Origin: Rhytidiadelphus loreus
Taxonomy: Eukaryota; Streptophyta; Bryopsida; Hypnales; Hylocomiaceae
Assembly (NCBI GenBank): GCA_947034895.1
Contig: OX344761.1
Location: 37,088,863 to 37,152,862 of the forward strand
Direction: 5' to 3'
Length of the DNA: 64,000 bases
Below are positions 12,401 to 23,926 of this stretch, piece after piece; positions within the stretch are counted from its first letter, which is position 1, and every line of letters starts with the position of its first letter. The translations under genes were made by a program, and so were the position numbers. The notes below the pieces were generated by a model that saw only the letters and a program-made list of their open reading frames with translations, had not been told where the DNA came from and did no database searches.

Positions 12401-13395
12401 GCGGACTGTGGTGCATCTCCAGCGACAGCTTGCAAGAGCTTACCAGAAAAGTGAACACCCGATGTCCTCCCTCCATTAGATACAGAATCAGTTCGTGGTG
12501 AACTTGGCCGTTGTGCAACAGGAGCATGCAATCGAGTGGTGTGGTTCAGTAGAGCTAAAAAACCGCCCTCTACTTCAGTAGATTGTAACTGCAACTTATC
12601 AGGTGGAGAATGAGCCTCCAAACTCAAACGCAATGTTCCCACTGTCTTGCAAGAAGGATCAGCTCTCGCTTCGAAAGGATGATCACCCAATTGAGCTTGC
12701 AAAAGTGAAGAGTATGAGGCACGCGAGACGCTATCACCAACCGTGTCTCCTCTTAGTGCACAAGAATCATGTGCACGTAATGCAAAATTTCGTTCTCCTT
12801 TCCGTAATTCCGACATACCCTCAACTGACAGACCCTTCCCCTCACCACAAGATTCCGGCGTTGTCCTGTTGGTAACACGACCATCGTATTGCAAACCTGA
12901 TTCTGCAATCCTCTGCGCAGGGGTAGTAGGCTGGACTCCAGAAGCACTAATGGCACCTTCTAACAGACTTCTGAACGACAACACGGGCGACTGAACATCA
13001 GTTCGTGCTTTAGTATCCATCACTCTGGATTTCAAAAGTGATCGATGGAACCCGTCGATCTTCGAATCCTCGGTTCGCAAAGCTCTTCCCCGCATAATGC
13101 CTGAGCCAACACTTCTATGTGTATGAACAGATGGAGATCCACGTTTCTCCACAACTGCTCCGTCCATTCCAGAGCCAATCTCATGTCCGGAATTGGGTTC
13201 AGTAAGAGGCCCTTCAGCAGCTCCGGAGGTATCTTGCCGGAGAGAACCGCTCATCAGATTCTCCAAGAACCGACCTGTTCCTACAACAGGCTCTGCTTTC
13301 CCCTGAAGCTGGAAGCTCGATGTTGAATTGCCACCTTCTGGAAGTCCATTCAGAAGGGATTTCGATAGCAAATCCTGGTAACGAAGTTTATCCAT
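3490..13395 (-). CDS. BRPF/JADE-like protein with EPL1 motif, PHD finger and extended PHD finger
   Basis: Ten exons fit by phase: 13395-9976, 9768-9418, 8944 (or 8935)-8705, 8554-8173, 8047-7893, 7490-7333, 6907-6622, 6401-5535, 5301-5182, 4671-3490, giving about 2,386 aa. The ATG at 13395 opens a 1,140-codon exon that is acidic, Ser-rich, probably disordered and internally repetitive. Then come a basic stretch (about 1141-1190), a segment with FSQWLAHQD, an EPL1-like motif (YDMDDEDERW, about 1350), a PHD finger (CCIC to WCCRKC, about 1501-1562) and an ePHD (CVLCRKKGGALKP to FCPRHA, about 1570-1680). Near the C-terminus are a predicted coiled coil (about 1995-2025) and a Cys-rich finger (2049-2098). 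In animals EPL1-PHD-ePHD proteins scaffold MYST acetyltransferases and read histone H3; the plant partner is not known from this sequence. The exon 2 donor is uncertain, exon 4/5 relies on phase, and exon 7 ends at a GC donor. Confidence 0.85.
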
Positions 13396-14760
13396 CTCTC
13401 CGATGTTTGCTTTGATAAAAGTTTCTATGGAACTGTGGAGGGATGGAGACTATTGGAGGCATCCCTCCCCCAGCATCACTATACTAATCTATTGGCCCCT
13501 GCGCAAACAGCTCGGCAGCAAAGTGAACTCTGACCTTTTTCCCATTCCTGCCCTATTCAGCCCTTATCATCTGCCACAAAAAAGAACACCATCAGAGAAA
13601 ATGTTTGTTTACACCCTTGTTGAGTACCAGCAGCAGCAGCGAAGTTAACTCTCCCGTCAGAACACTAAGCCTGCGACCTGACCGTCCGTAACATTAGGGC
13701 AGGAGTGGCTACAGCTCAAGGAAGCAAAACTTTGGCCATTCCTGCTCCGAGTAATCAGCCAGCAGCAAGAGACACAGTGAACGGACAGAGAGAACCACGC
13801 ATTCCGTCAGCTGACCTAGAACCCTCTACCGCGTCAATTTCATATTAATATTGCGCTACCCTAGGTCTACTTTGAATGAAGGGTAGTGCAAGCTATCTCA
13901 CGAAAGAAGAAACTGTGGGCTACCAAGTGTAATCCACTGCGAGTTCTAGGGTGCTGAGGTCAAAATCTCCTACACTGATCCACAAGGACGAGACAAGTTC
14001 GATCTCTGCCAGTACAATTTCCAAACGAAGAAGACAATTACTACTTCCTGGGCACTCACATCCAAACCCTAAAGAATTCTTGCAACTATCACTCCTCTGC
14101 CAAAAATGCGACCCGACCAACCGGCTTGGTCTACATCCAGCAGACGATCTCATGGACACTAAGACCAGTCCCTCACAGAAGAGAGGACAGAGAGAGAGAG
14201 AGAGAATTAAAAATTAAACACCACAGCTTCTCGAATGTTGCACTGCAACGAACCTTCACCGTAATTTAAACGCAAAAGCTCCTCCTTTAATCAAAAATAA
14301 GAATTAAAACAAAGAAGGTCGGCAAACCTGCAACAGCGCTCGCGAAGGAGCAAATTCACGCAGCGACCTCGTACCGGACCGGAATTGCCAAGGAAAAAGC
14401 AACCGGGAGCGCCTCGGAATCACGGACTTCCCTGTGATCGCAGAAGCAATTCCGTCCCGTGCGATTGTTGACAACGATAAGTGCTCCCAATCCTCGCGGC
14501 CTCGCCGAACGGCCGAACCTAACGACGCAGGCGAGGAGAGCGCGCCTCTACCCCACCCAGCTTCTTTCTTGAAGCTTCATCCTCGCAACAAACTTTTTTT
14601 TTAGTCTTACTTCCGAAATAGTGTGCCTCCGTCCGTCCGCGAATACCCAAACGAGGAGGGTCAGTTTCCCCGAAACTGAATTTCCACGTCAGATCTTTAA
14701 AGATCCACGTCGGCCTAAATCTATCGTGACATGATATGTGGCAATTTCTTGACAAAAATT
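13396..14760 (-). promoter_or_regulatory. Probable 5' UTR and promoter of the BRPF-like gene
   Basis: Upstream of the ATG at 13395 the base composition rises, most clearly at 14330-14700, where CpG-containing words are common compared with flanking AT-rich DNA. This is what one expects around a plant transcription start. Stop codons interrupt all frames at this distance, so it is unlikely to be coding. A leader intron is possible, since a CTGTTGCAG acceptor-like word lies near 14330 on the minus strand, but no exon boundary can be fixed without transcripts. Confidence 0.45.
14189..14205. repeat. (GA)n microsatellite in BRPF-like gene leader
   Basis: About eight uninterrupted AG units on the plus strand, CT on the transcribed minus strand. 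CT/GA runs are common in plant 5' leaders and core promoters, which fits the upstream position relative to the gene starting at 13395. Confidence 0.8.
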
Positions 14761-15370
14761 TCGAACTCTTATAGGAAGAGGCTGGAGAAGTGTTTGGGCA
14801 TTAAGAGTGGCCCCTAAGAAAGTGCCATGAATAGTCCAAATGGATGTTGATATGGAGCTAATTGTTTGTAACAAAGAAGGACAATTGTAGATGCATAATT
14901 TCAGAGTATTCATGAGGTGTAAAAGGTGACTATAATGAGTGGTATTTGCATATAGAAGATTTGTAAAGTAAATTTATGTAAAAGTGAAGTGCACTCAATG
15001 GCAAGGTGTAAGATTTTTTTGATGGTGGGAAGTGAATTCATTGAAGATGTGTTGTAGGTGGTTTTCAAAGGGCCCACAAAATGAAAGATCGCTTTTAGAG
15101 GAAAAAAATAATTTTTTCACTAGTGACTCTTGAGCTATTTAACATTATTAATGCATACTTGAACATGTATTAGCTGTCAATTTTACAAGGTATAAAGAAA
15201 TAATTATATTTTAGAAATTAACTCCAATAAATCGCATTAAAAAATTGTATCCAATAACTTGGTTGGTGGGCCTCTTTCTCCATATTGTGCACATGGACAA
15301 CTTGAAGCACTTTAGAGTTGAAAGCATTGCAAAGCAATTGGAAGTTTGGCTAATTCAAAGAGCAAGAAGT
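14761..15370. other. Intergenic stretch, nothing recognised
   Basis: AT-rich DNA between the BRPF-like promoter region and the CACTA-like candidate. I saw no conserved frame, RNA gene or repeat. Confidence 0.5.
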
Positions 15371-17956
15371 CACTATAAGAAATCCATATTTTAAGTGATG
15401 TTTTGTAATTTTTTTAAATGGATTTTAGGTGACATCCATTGCAACAAGCCCATGTTTTTATGTCAACATATCTAAGGAGAATATAACCAGAGGATTTCAA
15501 GCAATTCGGGTTTTTCTATCAATGCAACTACTATGGACTCTAAAATGGGACCCAACAAAGCCTATGGTAGAAGACAAGGAAAATAACATGCAGGTACTAA
15601 AGGCAATCCAAGCACAAGGACTAAAGAATTTCAATTACAAGCATGGAAATTACAAGAAATTTTCAAAGAGGTATATGTGAACCTTCTAAATTGTATGCAA
15701 TACTTTGTTGATGTAGACAGTGATGAGAACAAAGGATGTGCAAAAGGGACACGTCTAGACAACTCTATTGACAAAAAAACATGAAGCAACTGAAGGCAAC
15801 AACAACTGTATAGGAGTTCATGTGGAAGGAACACTAGAAGAAAAACGTGTCTGCTGCAACCGGCCATATGCAATTCAAATGCAACTAAGTGTCCTATATA
15901 ATTATCTTGCAACTGCAATCCTCTATAATTGCACCAATTTTGATGTGTATGTTGTTGTAGTTGCAGAATAGTCGTAGAAAAAAATGTAGGAAAATGAAAT
16001 CGTAACAGAGTGGGTATTTTACATCCTATATTCGTTAGAAGTGTCGATGTGGACAACTTTGCGTTATGTGGAATCTACAACTATAGTGCAACTAGAAATC
16101 AATTCAAAGACAATTATAAAACAACTATAAAACAACCAAAATACAACTAGTTTACAACTACAAAACAACTACAAAAAGACAAATTATGCAACTAGGAAAC
16201 GACTACATTTTGAGTAGAAAACAACTAAGAAATCATTGGAAGATTAATATAGAATAACTATAGACTATCAGAAGACTACAAAACAATTATAGTCGGATTT
16301 GTTACTTGAAATGCTATGGAACTTGCTTGAAGTTCACAATTTGTTATTTTGTTACATGAGTTATAAATGAATCATTGCCCTACATCAAGCTCATATCGGT
16401 TGAAAACAACACTTCAAAATATAACTCATAATGGCTTTTACAACTTTATGATAAAATTGGCTCAATGACTTCTATGGAACAGAGGATTTCTAGTTGACTC
16501 TTTCTTTCACAAAATATAATACATTTGTATATGAAGTCTCTTTGAACTAAAGAACAATACAAAGATAGCTTCAAACTTGAGAATAACAAAATGGATTGCA
16601 AAAATTTCAATATCTTGCAAATGTTAAGAGATTGTCTTCTTCGGATAACTCTATGGCTCCAACCAAAGATGGAACAGGAGGAAGAGGTGGCACATTCTTT
16701 GGAATAGTCAAACTAGAAGCTTAAATAATGATGTTGACAAACACATTTGATGTATTTACAAATCTCTATCGAGCTCAAGTTTCTTCAAGTAATACTACTT
16801 TTCAACCTTCTTTTCGTGCATCATCTAGAAAATTATATTTTTATAACATATTTTCATATTCGCCATGTACAATGACGATGAACAAATTTAAAGAAGATGT
16901 AAGAAAAATGTCAAAGAATTTTTTTTTCTAATTTGTCTTTGAAAATTTGTTTATAAATTTTGATTAAAAACTTGAAATATTAAATGGATTTTTAGAGATA
17001 AAAGGTTGTTTGTTTTTCCAACTTTTAAAAGTTTGAAGTTTTTAAAAGAAAAGCAATCTACTATGTTTAAATGCGGTCTAAAATTTTACTTTAATATAAT
17101 TTCTGCATTTTATTTATCCCATATCATTTGTCATACCTCCTGCCACCCCACTTATATAAATAACTCGTCTTTTTAATACCCTAAAATCACAATAAGTGGC
17201 CTTTAGAGTTACCTAACACAATTGTCCGGTATGGTGAGTATTATATGATATATGGTGTATATTGTATGGTTTACTATATATGTTGTATTATGTATGGTAT
17301 ATTATGTATAATATGTTGTATAGGACATTATAAGAATACTAGTTGACCATCAATTGCAAATGAGTTGTAAGACACTTGTATGCAATTGATTACAAGTTAC
17401 ACAAATGTATCATCAAGATGCATAGTAGTTGCAAATAAGTTGTACTCATGATTCATGAGTCACAAAAAAGTTACAAAAAAGTTGTACATATCCTATAAAG
17501 TAATCACAGTAGTCATAAAAAAGTCATAACCTAGTTGCAAACCAATTGGTAAGAAGTGACAAACATGTTGTAAATGAGTCACAAATTGCTTACATTGTCC
17601 CATAAACATTGTCCCATAATCAAATATATACCTAAAGCAATTGTGAAGTAGTTGAAATGAAGTAACAAACCAATTGCATCAAAGTTGCAATGAAGTCACA
17701 AACAAGTTGTAACTTAGTTACCGACCTCAAACGGTAGTGAATACCACGTAAGCAACCACGTCATAAAGCACATTGATGAAGTTCCAAGTAAGCTACAGAA
17801 TGCGAGACTAAAACATTTTGCCTTGCAACTACGGTGCAACTAGAAACTTGTCCATAGCAATTGAGGCCCTTCAAATTCTCACCAGTTACAAATGTCCAGT
17901 GCAACTAAAAACTAGTTGCTCTTTGTAGTTGCAAAACCCCTCATTTTCTTGTAGTG
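15371..17956. mobile_element. CACTA-like element candidate
   Basis: The left edge reads CACTATAAGAAA (15371-15382) and the right edge TTTCTTGTAGTG (17945-17956). These are inverted versions of each other at 11 of 12 positions and match the classic CACTA (En/Spm) terminus. Both subterminal regions are dense in short CAACTA/GCAACTA words and their complements, as is usual for such elements. No transposase frame exists, so it would be non-autonomous. A matching 3-bp target duplication is not present (AGT left, GAA right), so the two ends may belong to different insertions. Confidence 0.45.
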
Positions 17957-18769
17957 GAAATGCAGCAACAATAGACCTTGCAGGGATAGGAATGCAGGAA
18001 GAGGGGACAACAAAATGTTTCAGTGACTTCCTAGAGCTTCCCCGTGTGAATTTTCCCCCTCCATTGAAAATAAGAAGTGAATTACAAATTGATTACGAAA
18101 ATTCTATTCTATTGACTAAAGAGGACCATTTCTAGCAATTGGAGGAATTTACAGCGAAGAAGGACGCAGCTACAGCATAGAGACAAAGAAGACAATTAGA
18201 AAAGGAGTTTAATAAGGAGAGGAAGACAAGAGAAAAAAATGAGAAGCATCAAGTAAAACTTGTAAGGTAAAAGTTAGTAAAAAAAAATTTTAAAAAAACA
18301 AAGAACTCTAGAGTGTCAAAAATGTTAAGGCTCTAGGTGACAAATTGCACGCAGCAATTCGGGAGAATGTGTCTACTGTAGGTTACAAAGCCCAGGCCTT
18401 ATTGCAGGGTTATCCCTTAAGTCTTTAAAACAATCAGAAGTTGGCAATCAAAAGGAGAAGAGCCAAAAAAAGAGGAGAGGATACCAGAAATTTACCTACT
18501 CTACAAGAAGTTTGACCGCATCTCATGAACACCAATGTTGCCCATTTGCAAGTGCAACAAAATTTTCCCTACTTCCACCACAATGTATTCAACAATGCAA
18601 CTATGCAGTACGGGAGCACTTTAACTCCATTCCTTGGACCAATAACTGTATCAAGAAATGGAGACACTATTAGTAACTGCAGACCTCCTTATTGTCATTA
18701 AAAGAAAAAAAATTGAAAACAAGCATGTACAGAGTTGGAGAAGCTTACCATAGGTTGAAGATAGTTGCA
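17957..18769. other. Purine-rich intergenic stretch
   Basis: Contains runs such as GAGGAAGACAAGAGAAAAAAATGAG near 18215-18245, given here only as a description of purine bias. Short frames here (for example 17929-18135) resemble no protein family. No gene supported. Confidence 0.4.
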
Positions 18770-19130
18770 GGCCTCGTATTGGCTAGTTGTGGAAGGTGCT
18801 AAAGTTGGTGGTGTAGGACAGGTTGAACTTGGCGATGTTAGAGGACCTGTAGTTCATAGTGGGGTAGGAACAAAGGTAGGCAATATAGGATGAATTCAAG
18901 CTGCCAATAGTAGAAGGGCTAGAGTTTGTTGCGGTGGAGGGACTGAAGTAAGTGGCGCAAGATGGACTAAAGGTAGTGGTGGTGGAAGGGCTCTACTTTG
19001 TGATGTTGCAAGGGATGAAGTTTGCAGTTGTAGAAGGGTTGCTAGAAGTGAACTCCAATGTCATCTACAATAGGAAGTGGAGGGAGCTGCACACAACATC
19101 GAACGGGAGGGGGCACTGCTACAACAACCA
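18770..19130. repeat. Degenerate minisatellite, GT/GA-rich
   Basis: Words such as GTAGAAGGGCTAGAGTT, GTGGAAGGGCTCTAC and GTAGAAGGGTTGCTAGAAG recur at irregular spacings of roughly 40-50 bp, which suggests an old, decayed tandem array. The unit length is not sharp by eye. Confidence 0.4.
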
Positions 19131-19422
19131 CTAGTAGAAAACGCAGGAATTTTGACAAAATTTTGTTGATTTGGTTGCGTTGATTTGGTCACTGTTTTGT
19201 TGATTTCAACAAATTTCTATTGATTTTGACAGAAGGTTGATGAAGTGCAGCAACTGCATGTCACAAGCCGACCTGCACAGAATAGCAAAAAATGACGCCA
19301 ATACTACAAAAGCGGTCAAGGGGCACAAGTGGGGGCATCATTGGTGGAGTTGTAGAGGAGTTGGAAGGGGAGGGGCATTGTTGCAAAAGTATTTGCAAGG
19401 TAAAGTAGAAGCTATCATTGGT

Positions 19423-19610
19423 GGAGCTCCAAAGAAGACGGAAGGAGAGGGGTACCGGTGTGAAGAAGATGGCGTCAATGGAGCTCCAAAGAAGACAAAA
19501 GGAGAGGGGATCCGCGGTGAAGAAGATGGCATCGGTAGAGCTCAAGAGAAGACAGAAAGGGAAGGGCGTTGCAATAGAGAAGATGGAAGGACGGGCGCTG
19601 TTGCGAAGAA
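19423..19610. repeat. 57-bp purine-rich tandem repeat
   Basis: GGAGCTCCAAAGAAGAC starts at 19423 and 19480, and a diverged AGAGCTCAAGAGAAGAC at 19537, so the period is 57 bp for about three and a third units. Because 57 is a multiple of three, overlapping frames (for example 19418-19648) read through with repeated KERG/KKMAS-type words. This makes them look protein-like, but they resemble no family and have no gene context, so I treat them as repeat artefacts. Confidence 0.7.
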
Positions 19611-19639
19611 GATGGAAAGGAAGGGGCGTCACTTATGGT

Positions 19640-20824
19640 GAGGCATAGGAGGGAGCATCGTCGCCGGAGCTGTGGAGAAGAAGGAAGGGGAAGGGGGCGC
19701 AAGTAAAACAAGGTTCATGATAGTGTGCTCATGCAATGGCCATATGAATTTGAACATTAGATGTTATATGAGGCCTTTGAGAGACTATCCGACCATGGTT
19801 CCCAATGTTGTGAATCATGGCCGAACAATTAGATTATTCAATAATAATAAATAAATAATAATAATTTTAAAAAATAATTTTTTTATGCAGTCCAACGTGG
19901 CAGTCTCTTCACCACGTTGGACTGCTAGTTTTGCAACGTTCCCATACTCCGATAACATTAGAGAACTTGTAGTCTCTCAATGGGTTGAAAAATCATCTAA
20001 TGAATTCAGAAGATTTGAATGGCTACAACCAACGTCAGAGGTGCAAAAAAATTTGATCCACCTTCAACGACTCTATCACTTATCCTAGTAGACATTGACA
20101 GTTATCACATTCCTTTCATCCACAAATGGACGTCTTTTTCACTTCAGTGTAGATGATTTGGGGCATGTCCAAGGGGACCATTTTACACAACTGTATGTGA
20201 TTTTTATTCTAGAATGAACGATTTCAGGGTTTTGATGCTGTAGTTTAAGACTACCTGTGGATGAAATTGCTGTACATCTCAAAGGCTATGTACAATTACT
20301 ACAATCCATTTAAGAATTACTATAGCATTGACATGGGACTCAATTCAGGTCATCAATGACTTCTCAATCTTGCACAAATGGCCATGGTGTCTTTTTTGAA
20401 ATAAAGTGAACAAACCAAGGACTAAGAAGAGCATCCTAAAGATCGTATTGAATACTTTTTGGATTCCCTTGCCCTATTCAAAAACCTTCTCTTCTTCATT
20501 ATAGCTCCTACCTATGAACATAAATAGCGACCTATTGTACTAGTACTTCCAAAATTTGTTATTAATTCATACTCACTTTGAAATTTTTTATTAATACTAT
20601 CAATGAGCTAGTGCTCTTTTCTCTTCCTACCTAAAATATGTAATAATTTTTTTTAGCCACTGATTTCTTCAAACAACCTTCTTTTTGCTTATATGGACAG
20701 TACTTGTACCTTCTACCTTATGTCAAATCTGACCATCAAGCTAGGTAGGTGGTTTTTACGTTATTACTAAGGATACATTCATACTAAAGATAAAGAAATT
20801 TATAGGGTTAAAAGAACTGAAGGT
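19640..20824. other. Intergenic stretch, nothing recognised
   Basis: No gene, RNA or well-bounded repeat was found here. Near 19890-19925 an imperfect inverted repeat, CAGTCCAACGTGG facing CCACGTTGGACTG, forms a small hairpin. Confidence 0.5.
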
Positions 20825-21687
20825 TTAACCCTTAAAGGTCCGAGCATCCAAAAAGTAGATGCACCTTGGTCAACCTTGATTGCAACTTTTAAAATAATTT
20901 CTTTTTAAATTTGATTTCAACTAAGAAAATGAAGCTTCAAAAGTTTTGTTTCTATTCCATTTTAAAATATTGAAAAATGTTAAAAATTGAAAGAGTTATT
21001 GCAAATGAAAGCTCAATGTGTTAAAATCCAAAAAACGTAATATGGTGTGTTTTCATTTATATTTTCTATTCTTAAAATATATTTGAAATTTAAATTATAA
21101 AATTATGTTTTTCACTGTATCTTTCATTTACAGTAAAAATTACGGATTATTTTCGTACATAATATAATTGATATAATTTTATTTCCACCTTTAGCTTTTA
21201 AAAATCACAATAATTTGATTTTTCCATCAAAATTATTGAAAAAACACAATATGAATGGAAAATTTGTTTATCTCTTAGCAAAAAACATCAAAATTTTACA
21301 TATCAATTAAATAAATGGATAAATTTAGTTTAGTAGTCAAATTTGACATCGAGGTCTTTGTTGTAGTTGTTTTGTGTGTAAAAAATGAAATAACCAATTG
21401 AAAATTTTTCACAATGATTTCCATTGATACTTGTAACACTTGAAAAAAATTCAATTTTTTTTTATTGTTTTTGCTATTTTACTCATTTATGTTTATTTTT
21501 TGCAACAAAAATGATAACAATTACAATTTATCACGAAACAAATTGAAATTTCTCAAAGTGATATAAAATTCAAAGTTTCAAGTAATAAAAATACAAGATT
21601 GTTGTTTGAACACAATTAAAAAGGTCAAATTTAGCTCAAATAGGAAGTTTGACCATTTCACAATGGATCAAGTCCTTTAAGGGTTAA
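20825..21687. mobile_element. TTAACCC-type TIR element, 863 bp
   Basis: The left end TTAACCCTTAAAGG is repeated exactly, inverted, at the right end (CCTTTAAGGGTTAA, ending 21687). The interior is extremely AT-rich and has no coding capacity. The ends resemble those of elements at 34845-35812 and 43627-45115, which carry TTAACCCCT. It is probably a non-autonomous member of the same broad group. Confidence 0.6.
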
Positions 21688-22543
21688 AATATGTTTTATG
21701 GATGGATGAATATAACTTAGAGAGTTAGTTCACACAAATGGAAGAAATTTAACTTTAGAGTGTTGGGTTTGTCACCAAGGAAATCATCCTTTGGGATATC
21801 TTGTAAATCATTTGCTTAAAAAAATCCCAAAACACTCATTAGAGAACAAATTCTATGCTTTTTCACACAAAATTCTAAGGATGAATAACTACATTTTTGT
21901 CTTATATAAAAAGATTCTTTGTCACCCATTGGACACTTTTAGACCGTTGTGTTGTTATAGGATTAATCTCGAATAGCTAAAAAAAGAACAAAAATATCCT
22001 ACTTTCATGAGTTTGAAATCTTGGCCTTGGGGATTTTATATATTTTTTGAATAATAAAAAAAAAATCGAATAATTTGAATATGAAAATGACATTTCAAAC
22101 AAGTGAAATTCCAAAATTCCAAAATTATTTATTTTTTGAAATAAAGGTGTCAAAACTAACTTAGACATATAATACTACAAAAAGTGGTGATACAATTCTT
22201 TTCTTTTGTACATTCACTTTAAAACCTTCTTTGAAACTTAAAAAACAATCACTTTAGCCATTGGGGGATCAATCTCTACTTATATAAATATTTTGTGAAA
22301 GTCAGTCTACATGTCAAAAGAACCACATTGTACAATTTGCTTCCTTCTTTCAAAATTTGTTGGTTGTGGGCTTTTGATGTTTTTAGAATCCATTTTCTTT
22401 GTAGTATCTTATCCTAAGGTCAGTTTTGACACTTGTGTATTGAAATGGTTTGATTTTGGAGTTCTGGTTGTTCAACATATCATTTTTCAATTTTCAAATG
22501 GTCAATTCCCCAGGCCTACGTTTCCATAGCTCCTTCCGTTTCC
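21688..22543. other. AT-rich intergenic stretch
   Basis: Short frames only (for example 21791-21976 and 22311-22529), without recognisable domains. Nothing else is supported. Confidence 0.45.
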
Positions 22544-22546
22544 TAA

Positions 22547-22805
22547 AGAGCATCCCCACCAACGTGTTCTCTATCCCCAAACTTGGGACCTCAAACTAGT
22601 CAACCTTGACTTTATAGAGATGAGACCTCGCAAGTTCTCTATATGAGCTCTAATATAGGGAATTGGGCCCAACTTTTACTGTGTTCTCTATAAATTTGGG
22701 GTAGAGATCTTGTTTCGAGACTGGTGCGTGCAAGCTTCTGTATCCCCATCTGAGGTCCTCTCCCTAAATATTTAGGGATACAGAACAGATTGGTGCGGAT
22801 GCTCT
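22547..22805. mobile_element. PIF/Harbinger-like MITE with TAA target duplication
   Basis: The element begins AGAGCATCCCCACCAAC and ends with GTGCGGATGCTCT, which are near-perfect inverted repeats. Inside, GTTCTCTATCCC and GGGATACAGAAC continue the match. It is flanked by TAA at 22544-22546 and 22806-22808. A 3-bp TAA/TTA duplication with short TIRs and a length of 259 bp fits Tourist-type MITEs of the PIF/Harbinger superfamily. It sits about 220 bp upstream of the NAA38-like start codon, so it may lie in or next to that promoter. Confidence 0.75.
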
Positions 22806-23026
22806 TAATCTGGAGTTGGATGAACGCTGAGAAAGGGATGAGTGGGCCCCTGGGAAGAGGATGAACAATCTCCAACCGATGAATGAAAATATGCTCTGCT
22901 ATACAGTATCAGGAAATTAGGGTTTGAAGTACGTCCCGGATCCCATTTGCGTCAATTCTTGTGAGGTTCGTTGCAATTGCCGGGTGGTGAGTGTGTGGAT
23001 CGGTCGACTCCGATTCCGAGGGAGCA

Positions 23027-23431
23027 ATGGATGCTCATGTCGAGGACGGGTCGAGCACGATTCCGGAGGATTTCAGGGACCCGATTCAAGAGCTGGAGGA
23101 CCTGAGGATGTTTGCGGATCAGAAGAGTGTGCCTGAACATGGGAAGCCGATTGTGAGGAAAGCGCGGCGGTTGTTGTACAGGAGGTTCAAGGTGGGAGTG
23201 GAGGACGGCCGCATGTTCGTGGGGAAGTTCCATTGTCTGGACAAGCAAGGCAACATAATTTTGTACGACACGGTGGAGTTTCGCAACGTGCCTGGTGCTG
23301 GGGGAGTGGGCATGGCGCCTGCAGAGCAGCGGAGCTTGGGTTTGGTTCTGATTCCGGCCCGGTGTCGGACTTCGTGTCACGCGGAGTGTTCACTAGAGGA
23401 GAAGATGGATCTTTTGCAAATTGGCTCCTGA
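23027..23431 (+). CDS. NAA38: LSM-domain protein, NAA38/LSMD1-like NatC auxiliary subunit
   Basis: A single-exon frame of 134 aa. The first real ATG is at 23027; the frame is open further up but has only a GTG at 22991. After an acidic N-terminal 40 residues comes an Sm-like fold: LLYRRFKVGVEDGRMFVGKF (Sm1 with the G-x-x-x-G-x-F pattern), then CLDKQGNIILYDTVEF, and RSLGLVLIPARC as the Sm2 region. This order and the ending IPARCRTSC match LSMD1/NAA38, the small subunit of the NatC N-terminal acetyltransferase that acetylates Met-hydrophobic N-termini co-translationally. General LSM proteins of the RNA rings usually lack the acidic leader. The gene is convergent with the lipoxygenase, 495 bp between stop codons. 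The upstream MITE could affect its promoter. Confidence 0.85.
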   Translation: MDAHVEDGSSTIPEDFRDPIQELEDLRMFADQKSVPEHGKPIVRKARRLLYRRFKVGVEDGRMFVGKFHCLDKQGNIILYDTVEFRNVPGAGGVGMAPAEQRSLGLVLIPARCRTSCHAECSLEEKMDLLQIGS

Positions 23432-23926
23432 AGAGTATGCGGACTGGCGAGCTGTGAAGAGGCCTTTTCGGCCCTCGCAGCTTGGCTGATCTCCGCCATC
23501 GGATTGTGAGCTGCATAGATGGTGAGTCATTCAAGGTTCGTGAGCATGGTGACCAAACGACTTTGCAATATGGTGTACATTGTATGATGAGGTTTGAGGC
23601 GACTGCATTGGAAACTTGTACAATTTCATGCATGGTCGGCACATGATGAAAGGATTGGAGAGAAATCGCTTCATATAAACTTAAGGGATACAGTGCGAAA
23701 GTTATGCATCCTCTTACAAATTTTGATGAGCGCACTCAAGAATTCTAGAATACGACTACCACATCATAAACCATGTTTGCTCCATTTTCAACTCTATACA
23801 GGCGGTGTTCTACCGCGGAAAACAGGAACTCAAAACTCTTGGTCACATTGTCTTAGTTGTGACTGAGGTTCTAACTGACTTGCTGCGTACAATTTTCAAC
23901 CCAGCATGTCTTGTGAAGTGCTGTCG
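23432..23926. other. Convergent 3' ends of NAA38-like and lipoxygenase genes
   Basis: 495 bp between the two stop codons, presumably holding both 3' UTRs. Open stretches here on either strand do not resemble proteins. Overlapping transcripts from the two strands are possible at this distance. Confidence 0.5.

Noticed and set aside
19237..19648. Plus-strand frames with repeated KKM/KERG words
   Set aside because: Caused by the 57-bp purine-rich tandem repeat; both overlapping frames are open for the same reason.
23187..23735. 182-codon minus-strand frame
   Set aside because: Antisense shadow of the NAA38-like gene.
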